Below are positions 1 through 8,833 of a stretch of 64,000 nt of DNA, piece after piece. Source of the stretch: JACKAN01 sp964502735 (lineage in GTDB: Bacteria > Bdellovibrionota > Bdellovibrionia > Bdellovibrionales > UBA1609); contig CAZCYD010000008.1 of the NCBI GenBank assembly GCA_964502735.1, positions 1-64,000 on the forward strand, written 5' to 3'. Position numbers and translations under genes: made by a program. Positions within the stretch are counted from its first letter, which is position 1. The number at the start of each line of letters is the position of its first letter. Under the pieces are notes generated by a model that saw nothing but the letters and a program-made list of their open reading frames with translations, was not told the DNA's origin and searched no databases.

Positions 1-1
1 A

Positions 2-640
2 GAAACTCGCGTCAATAGAGCCCCGATTTCTAGCACACAAGTCACTTCTGCTATTGATACCGCCATTGATGAGTCGACACTTTTAACAAAATCTATCCTC
101 GATCATACGGCTTCTGTACGCCGCAAGGTAAAAAATAATGATCTAGCTGCACCACCACCCCTTGCCCCGCCTTTGCCACCTTTGTCTAATGTAAAACCAT
201 CTGCCCCCCGACAAGATTCCACTGAAAACTTAGATGAATCCAAGTTTCTAGATATTGTGGTCAACGAAAGTTGGTATGAGGTTTTGGAAAATTTTGCGAC
301 CTCAACTCTTCCACAAATTAAGAACTCTCCACAAAAAGTAGCCCCCTTCAACCCGGGGTTGCGACTTCAGTTTTTACGTGGAGTCCAGGTAAATACGGAG
401 TGGATTTTAGGCTACGGCCCTAGAGTCGTTGGGGCAGATGAATATGACCTGACTATCTTTGAGCCTGAAGCTCCAGCAAACTGCTTCCAATTATTGCCTA
501 CAAACTTAGGGGTTAATTTTAAGACTTCACACCCCGATAAAGTTCTTTATAATGGTCGGCCTCTGCAAGAAGCTTTAGTAAAGCAGGGGGATAAAATTAC
601 CATTGGAAATACACTAATAAGAATTGAGTTTATTGAATGA
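2..640 (+). CDS. FHA-like domain protein, 3' part (5' end outside window)
   Basis: The reading frame is open from the first bases of the window, so only the last 212 or so residues are visible. The visible N-terminal part is rich in Ser, Thr and Pro, with a proline-rich stretch near residues 48-60, and looks like a flexible linker. The last 75 residues resemble a forkhead-associated fold: a G-P-R-V-V-G-A-D-E strand, then V-L-Y-N-G-R-P-L and G-D-K-I-T-I-G near the end. FHA domains bind phosphothreonine peptides. The canonical Ser and Asn ligands are not clear here, so phosphopeptide binding is unproven. The stop codon overlaps the ATG of the downstream hydrolase (ATGA), which implies co-translation. 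Confidence 0.6.
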   Translation, partial: ETRVNRAPISSTQVTSAIDTAIDESTLLTKSILDHTASVRRKVKNNDLAAPPPLAPPLPPLSNVKPSAPRQDSTENLDESKFLDIVVNESWYEVLENFATSTLPQIKNSPQKVAPFNPGLRLQFLRGVQVNTEWILGYGPRVVGADEYDLTIFEPEAPANCFQLLPTNLGVNFKTSHPDKVLYNGRPLQEALVKQGDKITIGNTLIRIEFIE

Positions 641-1521
641 AGGCTATTAAAAAAAAGACCGGTTATGTAAAGAGCTTTGATGGAACCCGTATCTACTACG
701 AAGTTCGTGGAGAAGGCTTACCAATTGTAATGGCCTACGGAATTGGTTGTTTAACAAACCATTGGCACCATCAAATACGTCATTTCTCTAAACACTATAA
801 AACTGTTGTTTTTGACTATAGAGCCCACCATAAATCAGAGATTCCAAAAGATCTCGATAATATCGGCCTGACAGCTCTCGCTAAAGACATCCAATATCTT
901 GTTAAAGAACTTGAACTTAACCAAGCCAGTTTTTGGGGACATAGTTTTGGAGTTCAAGTTTTAGTAAAAACATACGAGCTTTTTCCTGAGCTCTTTAAAA
1001 ATCTAGTTTTCGTCAATGGATTTGCTTCTGATCCTATCAGCTCTATGTTTGGCAATGGAATCGTTGCAAAAATATTCGAGACGATTAAAGCCACTCACAA
1101 TCTCTTACCTGGCACCTCTGGTTATTTGTGGAGTAAACTCGTTCAGAATTCTGTTTCCGTTCATCTTTCTGGACTTCTTGGTGGCTTTAATTTGAATTTA
1201 ACGCAACTCAAAGACATAGAGATCTATTCTCGGGGAATTGCATCATTAGATCTACAAACCTACATAAGCCTATTTGAAAAAATGATGAAATATGATGGAA
1301 GACTTGTCTTTGAGGATATCACGGTTCCAACACTCATCATAAGTGGACAAAAAGATTCGGTAACTCCACAGAGCTACCAGACTGAAATGAATCACCGAAT
1401 AAAAAACAGCGAGCTCGTAAGTATTCCCTACGGCTCGCACTGTACACAACTGGATATGCCTGATTATGTAAATCTTTGCATCGAGAAGTTTTTAACTAAA
1501 AATCACTTTACTGCTTCATAG
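637..1521 (+). CDS. alpha/beta hydrolase
   Basis: A 294-residue alpha/beta-hydrolase-fold protein. The nucleophile elbow is GHSFG at residues 101-105 (Ser103). The probable acid is Asp240 in SGQKDSVTP and the probable base is His268 in YGSHC. There is no signal peptide, so it is predicted to be cytoplasmic. The substrate cannot be read from sequence; esterases, epoxide hydrolases and haloperoxidase-like enzymes share this pattern. The start overlaps the upstream stop by 4 bases, and no strong Shine-Dalgarno is seen, consistent with translational coupling. The 3' end overlaps the convergent subtilase gene by 19 bases. Confidence 0.85.
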   Translation: MKAIKKKTGYVKSFDGTRIYYEVRGEGLPIVMAYGIGCLTNHWHHQIRHFSKHYKTVVFDYRAHHKSEIPKDLDNIGLTALAKDIQYLVKELELNQASFWGHSFGVQVLVKTYELFPELFKNLVFVNGFASDPISSMFGNGIVAKIFETIKATHNLLPGTSGYLWSKLVQNSVSVHLSGLLGGFNLNLTQLKDIEIYSRGIASLDLQTYISLFEKMMKYDGRLVFEDITVPTLIISGQKDSVTPQSYQTEMNHRIKNSELVSIPYGSHCTQLDMPDYVNLCIEKFLTKNHFTAS

Positions 1522-2777
1522 GCATTTAGCAATCCACCTGTAATTGTTTTTTTATCTAAAGACTCAAGTGGAGTTGCTGTAGTTAACAGTCTCTCTTTAA
1601 CATCTAGGTGAGTAAGGCTTGGATGAGTCGACATAACTAAGGCCGCTACACCAGAAACATGTGGAGCAGCCATTGATGTGCCACTATACGTGTCATATTT
1701 ACCTTTAAGAACCGTACTATAAATATTTGTTCCCGGAGCTCCCAAGTGCACAGAATTTGCCCCTTTATTACTAAACCAAGACATTTTTCCGTCACGCTGA
1801 ATAGAAGCTACAGAAATGACATTATCTATCTGATAACTCGCTGGATAGAGGGCTCGGGATGCATTATCGTTATCTCGAGACTCATTCCCCGCGGCGGCTA
1901 TAAACATCAAACCCGCATCGTGAGATCTTTGAACAGCCTCTTCAAGTGCCTTGGACTTCGAATAGCCACCCCAAGAGTTACTTAAAATTTTTGCACCATT
2001 TTGAATTGCATAGTCAATTGCTGCGATAGCATTATCTAGGGTACCAGAGCCCCTTCTATCTAGAAATTTTATTGCCATTAAGGAGGTGTTCCAATTTACT
2101 CCCACAATACCATAACCATCATCACCAACGGCTCCAATGGTCCCCGCACAATGTGTTCCGTGCCCCTGATCATCTAGTGGATCCCCATTTTTAGATGAAA
2201 AATCATAACCGTGAATATCGTCTATAAAACCGTTAGCATCATCATCTATACCTTTCTGTCCACTATGCTCAGCTTCGTTCACCCACATATTTACCTTTAA
2301 GTCCGGATGATTATAGTCTATTCCTGTGTCGATAACCGCCACTACGATGTCTCTAGAGCCGGTTGTAATCTCCCACGCTTCTAATGCTTTAATGTCTACT
2401 CCCCTCGCACCATCTTTATCTGCATTTATAAGCCCCCACAATTCAGATAATCCGGGATCATTAGGCACCGATTGAAGATAAACTCTCTGGTTTGGCTCCA
2501 CGTACTCAACATTTTCTAATCGACTCAATACCTCTACAGAAAATGAAGGCTCTTCAATAAGGGGTCTCTTCACAAGAAAGGTCTGAGACGACTCGGAAAT
2601 CAATGTGGCCTCTCCGCCTTTATCAACAATATTTTTAAGCATTGCTTTTGTAGATGTTGAGTTTTTTAATTTGACCAAAAATTGACCCGGCACATCTTCG
2701 GACCTATAAGCCGATGCATTTAGACTTATAAGTATGAATCCCATGATTATTCCAATGCCTTTACAAGGTTGCTTCAT
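1503..2777 (-). CDS. secreted subtilisin-like serine protease (S8 family)
   Basis: A 424-residue S8 protease with a Sec signal peptide (residues 1-23, hydrophobic IIMGFILISL then ASA). An inhibitor-I9-like propeptide follows to about residue 105 and should be cleaved on maturation. The catalytic triad is intact: Asp150 in VAVIDTGIDYNHPDL, His206 in GHGTHCAGT and Ser368 in GTSMAAPHVSG. Asn298 (AAAGNES) supplies the oxyanion hole. The enzyme should act in the periplasm or outside the cell. Predatory Bdellovibrionota carry many such proteases, but a predation role here is inference. A GGAGGG ribosome-binding site lies just upstream of the ATG, and the leader holds a stem-loop. Confidence 0.95.
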   Translation of the reverse strand: MKQPCKGIGIIMGFILISLNASAYRSEDVPGQFLVKLKNSTSTKAMLKNIVDKGGEATLISESSQTFLVKRPLIEEPSFSVEVLSRLENVEYVEPNQRVYLQSVPNDPGLSELWGLINADKDGARGVDIKALEAWEITTGSRDIVVAVIDTGIDYNHPDLKVNMWVNEAEHSGQKGIDDDANGFIDDIHGYDFSSKNGDPLDDQGHGTHCAGTIGAVGDDGYGIVGVNWNTSLMAIKFLDRRGSGTLDNAIAAIDYAIQNGAKILSNSWGGYSKSKALEEAVQRSHDAGLMFIAAAGNESRDNDNASRALYPASYQIDNVISVASIQRDGKMSWFSNKGANSVHLGAPGTNIYSTVLKGKYDTYSGTSMAAPHVSGVAALVMSTHPSLTHLDVKERLLTTATPLESLDKKTITGGLLNAYEAVK

Positions 2778-2798
2778 ATTCCCTCCGTGGAATTTAGA

Positions 2799-2836
2799 GG
2801 CTCAAATGGCAAAAGTCTCTTTTGATTTTCTGAGCC
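2799..2836 (-). promoter_or_regulatory. stem-loop in the subtilase 5' leader
   Basis: GGCTCA (2799-2804) pairs with TGAGCC (2831-2836), and inside it CAAAAG (2810-2815) pairs with CTTTTG (2819-2824) around a three-base loop. The structure lies 22 bases upstream of the protease ATG. It could be an attenuator or an mRNA stabiliser, or an imperfect terminator for the small gene upstream. No T-run of useful length follows it on the minus strand. Confidence 0.4.
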
Positions 2837-2851
2837 ATATATCTGGGATCA

Positions 2852-2863
2852 ATCCTATAGGAT
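2852..2863. promoter_or_regulatory. 12-bp perfect palindrome upstream of subtilase
   Basis: ATCCTATAGGAT is a perfect dyad in the 125-base gap between the small gene and the protease, with weaker symmetry continuing outward. Its size and place fit an operator, but no regulator is identified and a chance palindrome is possible. Confidence 0.25.
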
Positions 2864-2902
2864 AATCTTATTAGAACTATTAATTGTCGGACCTTTTCTA
2901 GA

Positions 2903-3106
2903 CTAAGAGACTTGCTTGTTGTTGCGAATCTGGACTTCTAACTCGGGGAAAGTCATTTGTTTGTCTTCTGTCGATTTGGTCTTTTTTCTAGTAAACTTTT
3001 GCTTTGCACTTTCGTTAGTTAGGTTTCGCAAGAATGCTCTCTGAGTCGACTGAGGGGCTTCTTTGTTAAAACCTAGCTCTATTAAGATGTCTTCAACCTT
3101 TTTCAC
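2903..3106 (-). CDS. small hypothetical protein (67 aa)
   Basis: A 67-residue basic protein beginning at a GTG codon. The start is chosen because AGAGGAG lies about 6 bases upstream on the coding strand. The sequence is hydrophilic with an N-terminal helix (VEDILIELGFNKEAPQSTQ) and a Lys/Thr-rich middle. There is no signal peptide or membrane segment. I do not recognise a family. It lies upstream of the subtilase in the same direction with a 125-base gap that has its own dyad, so co-transcription is possible but not shown. Confidence 0.55.
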   Translation of the reverse strand: MKKVEDILIELGFNKEAPQSTQRAFLRNLTNESAKQKFTRKKTKSTEDKQMTFPELEVQIRNNKQVS

Positions 3107-3493
3107 GTATGCTCCTCTAGATTACACTTTCCAATCGTACCTCTCGACGGGTGAACAACTGAACTTTATGCATCTCTAAATAAAATTTGATAAGACAGTG
3201 GTGAAAATTCAAATGATGGGATTGCAGCCGGGCTAGTGCCAAGCTACTAAAATATTTGACAGTGGAAGCTCTGTTCCATGGTTAAATCTAAAGCAATAAA
3301 AAACGGGCTTTATAATCTCACATCGTGCTGCAGCGTAATATTGTGTGAACTTCAGAATATTTGCAGGACCTTAGTTACCCAAGTTCGCAGATAAAATTGT
3401 GGATAAGTTGGTGGAGAATGTATATAACCCACTAGATATGTGCTTTTTTTCTTACCCCCAACTATATTTAGGGGGTGGCCTATAAGATTAGGA
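3107..3493. other. 387-bp intergenic region with one perfect DnaA box
   Basis: No convincing gene is present. The region contains one perfect DnaA-box nonamer TGTGGATAA at 3398-3406. It also has a TTGACA hexamer at 3256-3261 and an isolated TATAAT at 3311-3316 on the plus strand, not spaced as one promoter. A six-pair hairpin (ACCCCC/GGGGGT) lies at about 3454-3476 near the end of sdhB. That hairpin is followed by A residues on the minus strand, so it is not a typical sdh terminator. Confidence 0.4.
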
Positions 3494-4267
3494 CTATTCT
3501 CGACTCTGAATAGATGCGCAAACAAACTCTCTATTCATCCGAGCAATATTTTCTACACTAATTTCTTTTGGACAGGCGGCTTCACATGCACCTGTATTTG
3601 TACAGGCTCCGAAGCCTTCTTTATCCATTTGTGCTACCATTTTTACAGCTCTAATTTGTCTCTCCGCTTGCCCTTGAGGTAGATAACTTAAATGAGCAAT
3701 CTTTGCGGACACAAAAAGACTTGCCGAAGCATTTTTACAAGCCGCAACACAGGCCCCGCAGCCAATACATGCTGCTGCTGCAAAGGCCAAGTCGGCCTTT
3801 TCTTTTTCTATTGGTAGATTGTTTGCATCGCGGGCATTCCCTGTGTTTACGGAGATAAACCCACCTTGCTGCTGTATTCTATCAAAGGATGTCCTATCAA
3901 CGACTAAGTCTTTAATTACTGGAAAGGCCTTTGCTCGAAAGGGTTCAATATAGAGAGTCTCTCCATCCTTGAATCGTCTCATATGCAACTGACAGGTAGT
4001 TGTGGCTTTGTCTGGTCCATGAGGAGCCCCATTTATAACTAAAGAGCACATTCCACATATGCCTTCACGACAGTCGTGATCAAATTCTATCGGCTCTTTT
4101 CCTTGTCGAATAAGGTCTTCATTCATAACATCCAACATCTCCAAAAAAGACATGTCGGTAGAAACACCCTTAGCTTCGTAGTCAATAAAGGCACCCTTAT
4201 CTTGAGGTCCATTCTGCTTCCAGACTTTCAATTTTAAATTTATATTTTTACCGTTTGAACCCGCCAT
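3494..4267 (-). CDS. sdhB: succinate dehydrogenase/fumarate reductase iron-sulfur subunit
   Basis: The iron-sulfur subunit (257 aa) of complex II carries electrons between the flavoprotein and the membrane quinone site. The [2Fe-2S] ligands are Cys66, Cys71, Cys74 (CREGICGMC) and Cys92. The C-terminal cluster ligands are Cys167, 170, 173 and 177 (CIGCGACVAAC), plus Cys222, 228 and 232. It is last in the operon sdhC-sdhA-sdhB, 8 bases after sdhA. Its length and the type-B cytochrome partner suggest the epsilon/deltaproteobacterial-Bacillus type, so the physiological direction (succinate oxidation or fumarate reduction) cannot be fixed from sequence. Confidence 0.96.
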   Translation of the reverse strand: MAGSNGKNINLKLKVWKQNGPQDKGAFIDYEAKGVSTDMSFLEMLDVMNEDLIRQGKEPIEFDHDCREGICGMCSLVINGAPHGPDKATTTCQLHMRRFKDGETLYIEPFRAKAFPVIKDLVVDRTSFDRIQQQGGFISVNTGNARDANNLPIEKEKADLAFAAAACIGCGACVAACKNASASLFVSAKIAHLSYLPQGQAERQIRAVKMVAQMDKEGFGACTNTGACEAACPKEISVENIARMNREFVCASIQSRE

Positions 4268-4275
4268 TTTAACCT

Positions 4276-6195
4276 CTACTTATAACTTCTTGTTGCCAAT
4301 TTTACATATTCAAAGGTCAGTTCCTCTTTATGTTTTTCCCAACCTGAAGCTCCCTTGTACTCCCAGGCGGACGCGTGACTAAAGTTTTGATCGTCCCTTT
4401 TTGCTTCGTTCTCGGGCGTCTGATGCTCAACTCTAAAGTGTCCCCCACAGGATTCCTCTCTGTTGAGAGCATCTTTTGCGAACAACTCTCCCAACTCTAA
4501 GAAGTCGGCAACGCGACCAGCCTTCTCCAGTTCAGAATTTTTAACGTTACTCTCACCTGAAACGCGAACATCGTTCCAAAAATTTTCTTTCAGTTTGGGT
4601 ATCTCAACCAAAGCCTTTTCAAGGCCCTGCTTATCCCTAGACATACCACAGTACTCCCACATAAGATTGCCCAGTTCTTTATGAAAATCATCAACAGTTC
4701 GACTCCCCTTTATTTGCAATAGCCTCTCTGCTTGATTTCTACATTCGTTTGCGGAGTCGCGAAATTCAGGGCTTTCAATAGTCACTGGCTTAAGATCTGT
4801 TGAAGCTAAATAATTTCCTAGAGTGTAGGGTATAACAAAATAACCATCTGCTAAACCCTGCATAAGGGCTGAGGCTCCCAACCTGTTGGCACCATGATCA
4901 GAAAAATTAGCCTCACCAAGCACATGTAAACCGGGTATTGTACTTTGCAGATTGTAATCAACCCACAGACCACCCATAGTATAATGGACAGCTGGAAACA
5001 TTCTCATAGGAACCTTATAGGGGTCTTCACCCGTAATCTTTTCATACATCTGAAAAAGGTTGCCATACTTTTCACTGATAGCTTTTTGGCCCAAACGGTT
5101 AATGGCATCACGAAAATCCAAATATACAGCTACTCCTGTCGCCCCTACCCCTCTATTTTCATCCACGCGAAACTTGGCTTGTCTAGAGGCTACATCTCTG
5201 GGAACTAAGTTGCCAAAGCTGGGGTATATACGCTCTAAATAGTAGTCCCTATCTTCGTCTGGAATTTGTTCTGGAGGGCGCTTATCTCCGACTTGCTTTG
5301 GAACCCAAACTCGACCATCATTGCGCAAGGACTCAGACATCAAAGTTAACTTTGATTGATAGCTTCCAGAAACGGGAATACAAGTGGGGTGAATTTGTGT
5401 AAAACAAGGATTGGCAAAAAAGGCCCCTTTTTTGTGACATCTCCACGCCGCCGTTGCGTTGGAATTCATGGCATTCGTAGAAAGAAAATACACATTGCCA
5501 TAACCTCCTGTACAAAGCAGAACGGCGTGAGCCGCGTGGGACTCAATTTCACCAGTGACTAAGTTGCGAACTGTAATCCCTCTGGCCTTACCATCGACAA
5601 CCACTAAGTCCAACATTTCTCTACGGGAATACATTTGAATCTGCCCACGTCCGATTTGCCTATTCATAGAAGCATATGCACCGAGCAACAGCTGCTGCCC
5701 TGTTTGCCCACGAGCATAAAAAGTCCTTGAGACTTGGGCCCCGCCAAAAGAGCGATTGTCCAATAAGCCTCCATACTCTCGGGCAAAAGGAACTCCCTGA
5801 GCTACGCATTGGTCAATAATGTTGTTGGAAACCTGGGCTAACCTATAAACATTGGACTCCCTAGCCCTAAAATCTCCACCCTTTACTGTGTCATAAAAAA
5901 GTCTGTAAACGGAATCTCCATCGTTGGGATAGTTCTTTGCCGCATTGATCCCCCCCTGGGCCGCAATGGAGTGAGCCCTCCGAGGTGAATCTTGAATACA
6001 AAAACTTTTAACATTATAGCCTAACTCAGCCAGTGTTGAGGCCGCGGAGGCTCCAGCCAAACCCGTACCTACAACAATAACATCAAATTTTCTTTTGTTC
6101 GCTGGGTTTACCAACTTTAATTCGAACTTGTACTTTTCCCATCTGTCTTCAATAGGTCCCGTCGGACATTTTGAGTCTAATTTTGATGAAGCCAT
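4276..6195 (-). CDS. sdhA: succinate dehydrogenase/fumarate reductase flavoprotein subunit
   Basis: The catalytic flavoprotein (639 aa) interconverts succinate and fumarate at the cytoplasmic face of the membrane. The FAD-binding Rossmann motif is VVGTGLAGAS (Gly43, 45, 48). The motif R-A-H-S-I-A-A-Q-G-G places His75 as the residue expected to bind FAD covalently. A conserved HYTMGGL region and RLGASALMQGLADGYF, which bear substrate and FAD contacts, are present downstream. It sits between sdhC (7-base gap) and sdhB (8-base gap) in one operon. Confidence 0.97.
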   Translation of the reverse strand: MASSKLDSKCPTGPIEDRWEKYKFELKLVNPANKRKFDVIVVGTGLAGASAASTLAELGYNVKSFCIQDSPRRAHSIAAQGGINAAKNYPNDGDSVYRLFYDTVKGGDFRARESNVYRLAQVSNNIIDQCVAQGVPFAREYGGLLDNRSFGGAQVSRTFYARGQTGQQLLLGAYASMNRQIGRGQIQMYSRREMLDLVVVDGKARGITVRNLVTGEIESHAAHAVLLCTGGYGNVYFLSTNAMNSNATAAWRCHKKGAFFANPCFTQIHPTCIPVSGSYQSKLTLMSESLRNDGRVWVPKQVGDKRPPEQIPDEDRDYYLERIYPSFGNLVPRDVASRQAKFRVDENRGVGATGVAVYLDFRDAINRLGQKAISEKYGNLFQMYEKITGEDPYKVPMRMFPAVHYTMGGLWVDYNLQSTIPGLHVLGEANFSDHGANRLGASALMQGLADGYFVIPYTLGNYLASTDLKPVTIESPEFRDSANECRNQAERLLQIKGSRTVDDFHKELGNLMWEYCGMSRDKQGLEKALVEIPKLKENFWNDVRVSGESNVKNSELEKAGRVADFLELGELFAKDALNREESCGGHFRVEHQTPENEAKRDDQNFSHASAWEYKGASGWEKHKEELTFEYVKLATRSYK

Positions 6196-6202
6196 AACGT
6201 CC

Positions 6203-6874
6203 TCAGTTTATCATGTAAATGTATAAGGGTTGAGATGCAAAACCAAATAAAACCAATGTCGCATAAATAACACCAATGGCTCTTATTTTTTTATCATACT
6301 TCGGGTGATTAAATCCCAATGTTCTAATTGAAGAACTCAGTCCATGGCTCAAATGAAATCCTAGAATAGTGACACAAGCAACATAACCTACAACGTATAG
6401 GGGTTGACTAAAAACTTCTAAAAGAAGCTTGTAAAGGTCTCGAATGACTTCTCCGGTGCTCAAAACAGTATAGTCGTAATGGGGTCCAAGTTTAAAAGTC
6501 ATAATATGCCAAATGACAAAAACAAGAAGTACAGCTCCTTGATGAGCCATTGTTTTTTGGATGAGGCTTGTCCCTTTGTCCCCATCTGCTGCAACAGCGT
6601 AGGGCATTTCTCGCGCCATCTTATTTTCTATGCTAATTCTTATCGCAAGACCAAAATGAAGAACAAAGGTTAAGAGTAATCCCGCCTCAATAAGATAAAT
6701 GAGGGGGTTAGAAACAATGCTGTGTCCATAGAGGTTATAGGCCTCTGGACTGACAAACATTAAAAGGTTGCCCAGCATATGTCCCAGAACAAAAAGACTG
6801 AGGGCAATACCAGTAAGTCCTATAATTTGTTTTTTAGCAACAGTGCTGCACCAAAAAGCTTTGCTTTTAACCAT
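6203..6874 (-). CDS. sdhC: succinate dehydrogenase cytochrome b subunit (type B)
   Basis: A membrane anchor of 223 residues with about five transmembrane helices. It fits the single-chain di-heme cytochrome b558 family used where no separate SdhD exists. Candidate heme-ligand histidines lie in the helices (LGHMLGN, LHFGLAI, WHIMTF, LGFHLSHG). It reduces or oxidises the quinone pool and holds SdhA and SdhB on the membrane. It is first in the operon and divergent from etfB across a 203-base gap. Confidence 0.93.
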   Translation of the reverse strand: MVKSKAFWCSTVAKKQIIGLTGIALSLFVLGHMLGNLLMFVSPEAYNLYGHSIVSNPLIYLIEAGLLLTFVLHFGLAIRISIENKMAREMPYAVAADGDKGTSLIQKTMAHQGAVLLVFVIWHIMTFKLGPHYDYTVLSTGEVIRDLYKLLLEVFSQPLYVVGYVACVTILGFHLSHGLSSSIRTLGFNHPKYDKKIRAIGVIYATLVLFGFASQPLYIYMIN

Positions 6875-7077
6875 GAGGATTCCTTTAATCGAAGTGACCC
6901 TTACAACCTACACCCAAAGATACCAGATATAGAATTGTATATGCGTTGCGGCTATGCGGCTCTTCCAATTTAAAGAGCCTTTCTAGATAAAAATTACCCT
7001 TTAAGAGTCTTCATCTCATTGTATTTTAACAAAACCTAACCTATATATTCAGTGGGTTATTTTTCAGGAGCTAAACA
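6875..7077. promoter_or_regulatory. divergent sdhC / etfB intergenic region
   Basis: This gap must hold promoters for both operons. For etfB, TATATT at 7044-7049 is a plausible -10 box with TTGTAT at 7019-7024 as a poorly spaced (19 bp) -35. A CAGGAG ribosome-binding site precedes the etfB ATG. For sdhC a TACAAT-like -10 is visible on the minus strand, but no good -35. Confidence 0.35.
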
Positions 7078-7854
7078 ATGAAGATTTACGTTTGCATTAA
7101 ACAAGTCCCAGATACAGAAACCAAAATTAAACTCAACTCCGACAAAAATGGGATTGATACAACGGGGGTAAAGTGGATTATCAACCCCTACGATGAATTT
7201 GCCATTGAAGAAGCCTTAAAATTTAAACAAGCAAATCCAACTGCTCAGGTTACCGTCATCAGCGTAGGACCAAAGAAACGAGTGTCCGAAGCCCTGCGAA
7301 CAGCCTTGGCTATGGGTGCTGACGAAGGAGTTGTTGTCGACTCCACTGAAAACTTAGATAGTTTTGTGACTGCCAAAGCCCTAGCAAAAGTTATTGAGGC
7401 CGAGGGAGCCCCCCATATCATATTCACTGGCAAAGTCTCCATTGATCTCAACTCAGCAAGCGTGAGCCAGCAATTAGCTGAATTTTTAAACCTGCCACAT
7501 ACAACAGTTGTAACCAAATTCTCCAATGACGGCTCTTCAGTAACTTTGGAAAGAGAAGTCGAAGGGGGAACTAAAGAGGTTGTTCAGCTCATTGGTCCCT
7601 CTGTTATCGGTGCCAACAAAGGACTCAATCAGCCGAGATATGCCAGCTTACCAGGTATTATGAAAGCTAAGAAAAAAGTTTTAAAAGAGTTGGACCTTCA
7701 ATCTCTTGGCTTATCGACAGAGGACTGTCTCCTCAATCATACCGACTACTCCCTTCCGCCCGAAAAGCCGCCCGTGAAAATAATTGAGGGTGACGTTTCA
7801 ACTCAAACATCAACACTTGCAAAGCTACTTCGAGAAGAAGCTAAGGTTTTATAA
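7078..7854 (+). CDS. etfB: electron transfer flavoprotein beta subunit
   Basis: EtfB (258 aa) binds AMP and, with EtfA, forms the soluble FAD carrier that takes electrons from acyl-CoA and other dehydrogenases to the quinone pool. The N-terminus (MKIYVCIKQVPDTE, then INPYDEFAIEEAL) and the GANKGLNQPRYASLPGIMKA segment are typical of the family. An AGGAG site lies about 6 bases upstream of the ATG. The etfA gene follows after 12 bases, so the two are one operon. Confidence 0.96.
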   Translation: MKIYVCIKQVPDTETKIKLNSDKNGIDTTGVKWIINPYDEFAIEEALKFKQANPTAQVTVISVGPKKRVSEALRTALAMGADEGVVVDSTENLDSFVTAKALAKVIEAEGAPHIIFTGKVSIDLNSASVSQQLAEFLNLPHTTVVTKFSNDGSSVTLEREVEGGTKEVVQLIGPSVIGANKGLNQPRYASLPGIMKAKKKVLKELDLQSLGLSTEDCLLNHTDYSLPPEKPPVKIIEGDVSTQTSTLAKLLREEAKVL

Positions 7855-7866
7855 GGTAGGTCAACA

Positions 7867-8829
7867 ATGTCAAAAACTGTCATCTTTTGTGAATATCAGT
7901 CTAAAAAAGTAAAAAAAGGAACTTTGGAACTTTTAAGTGCCGCCAAACAGGCCGGTAAATCTGTGATGGCTCTAGCTTTCGGATCGGACGCCAAATCCAT
8001 TTGCGAGGAACTGGCTAATTTTGGCGCTCAAGATATTTTTATTTGTGAAGACGAGAAGCTCAACACTTATAATCCTCAAATTTATTTGGAAGCCTCTACC
8101 CAAATGTTAAAAGATCTCGATTTTGATACTTTACTCGCATCATCATCATCGCTAACTCGTGATCTTATTCCACGTTTGGCTGGCAAGTTAAGTGCAGCGG
8201 TTGCCTCGGACTGTACTGAACTTGATCTCTCCTCGCAAACCTCTGTTAGGCGCCCTCTTTATTCTGGTAAGTGCATGGCTAAAGTCAATTTTTCCTCTTC
8301 TGCAAAGAAGTTTATTTTAATGAGGCCTAATCAATTGCCTTTGATAGACCCAGAGTCTGGGAAAACTGCAAATATTGTGACCTTCGATTTGCCTGCCTTG
8401 GAGCTAAAAACACTCATTAAAGAAGTCGTGAAAGGAACCACCGAAAAACTAGATCTCACTGAAGCTAATATTATCGTTTCTGGGGGACGCGGAATGAAGG
8501 GGCCTGAAAACTTCAAACTACTTGAAGATTTGGCCAGTGTCTTAGGAGCCACCGTGGGGGCCTCTCGAGCTGTTTGTGATGCAGGTTGGGTTCCTCATAG
8601 CATGCAAGTTGGCCAAACTGGAAAAACAGTTGCTCCAAGCTTGTACATAGCCGTGGGAATCTCCGGAGCTATTCAACATCTTGCCGGAATGACTGGAAGC
8701 AAAGTCATTGTAGCCATCAATAATGATCCTGACGCTCCAATTTTCCAAAAATCCACTTATGGGATAGTTGGAGACGCTTTTGAAGTTTTGCCCAAGCTTA
8801 CAGAGGAATTTAAGAAGTTAGTGAACTAG
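7867..8829 (+). CDS. etfA: electron transfer flavoprotein alpha subunit
   Basis: EtfA (320 aa) carries the FAD of the ETF heterodimer. The C-terminal FAD-binding domain is well preserved: VSGGRGMKGPENFKLLEDLA, then ASRAVCDAGWVP, QVGQTGKTVAP and LYIAVGISGAIQHLAGM. Length and domain order are normal. It directly follows etfB. The acyltransferase gene begins 4 bases after its stop and is probably co-transcribed. Confidence 0.96.
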   Translation: MSKTVIFCEYQSKKVKKGTLELLSAAKQAGKSVMALAFGSDAKSICEELANFGAQDIFICEDEKLNTYNPQIYLEASTQMLKDLDFDTLLASSSSLTRDLIPRLAGKLSAAVASDCTELDLSSQTSVRRPLYSGKCMAKVNFSSSAKKFILMRPNQLPLIDPESGKTANIVTFDLPALELKTLIKEVVKGTTEKLDLTEANIIVSGGRGMKGPENFKLLEDLASVLGATVGASRAVCDAGWVPHSMQVGQTGKTVAPSLYIAVGISGAIQHLAGMTGSKVIVAINNDPDAPIFQKSTYGIVGDAFEVLPKLTEEFKKLVN

Positions 8830-8833
8830 AAAT

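Noticed and set aside
361..380. parS-like ACGTGGAGTCC in the FHA-like gene
   Set aside because: Only half of the palindrome matches, so it is not a parS site.
3454..3476. ACCCCC/GGGGGT hairpin after sdhB as a terminator
   Set aside because: On the minus strand the hairpin is followed by A residues, not T, and the stem is short.
5333..5562. Overlapping short ORFs on both strands inside sdhA
   Set aside because: They are shadow frames of a highly conserved flavoprotein gene.
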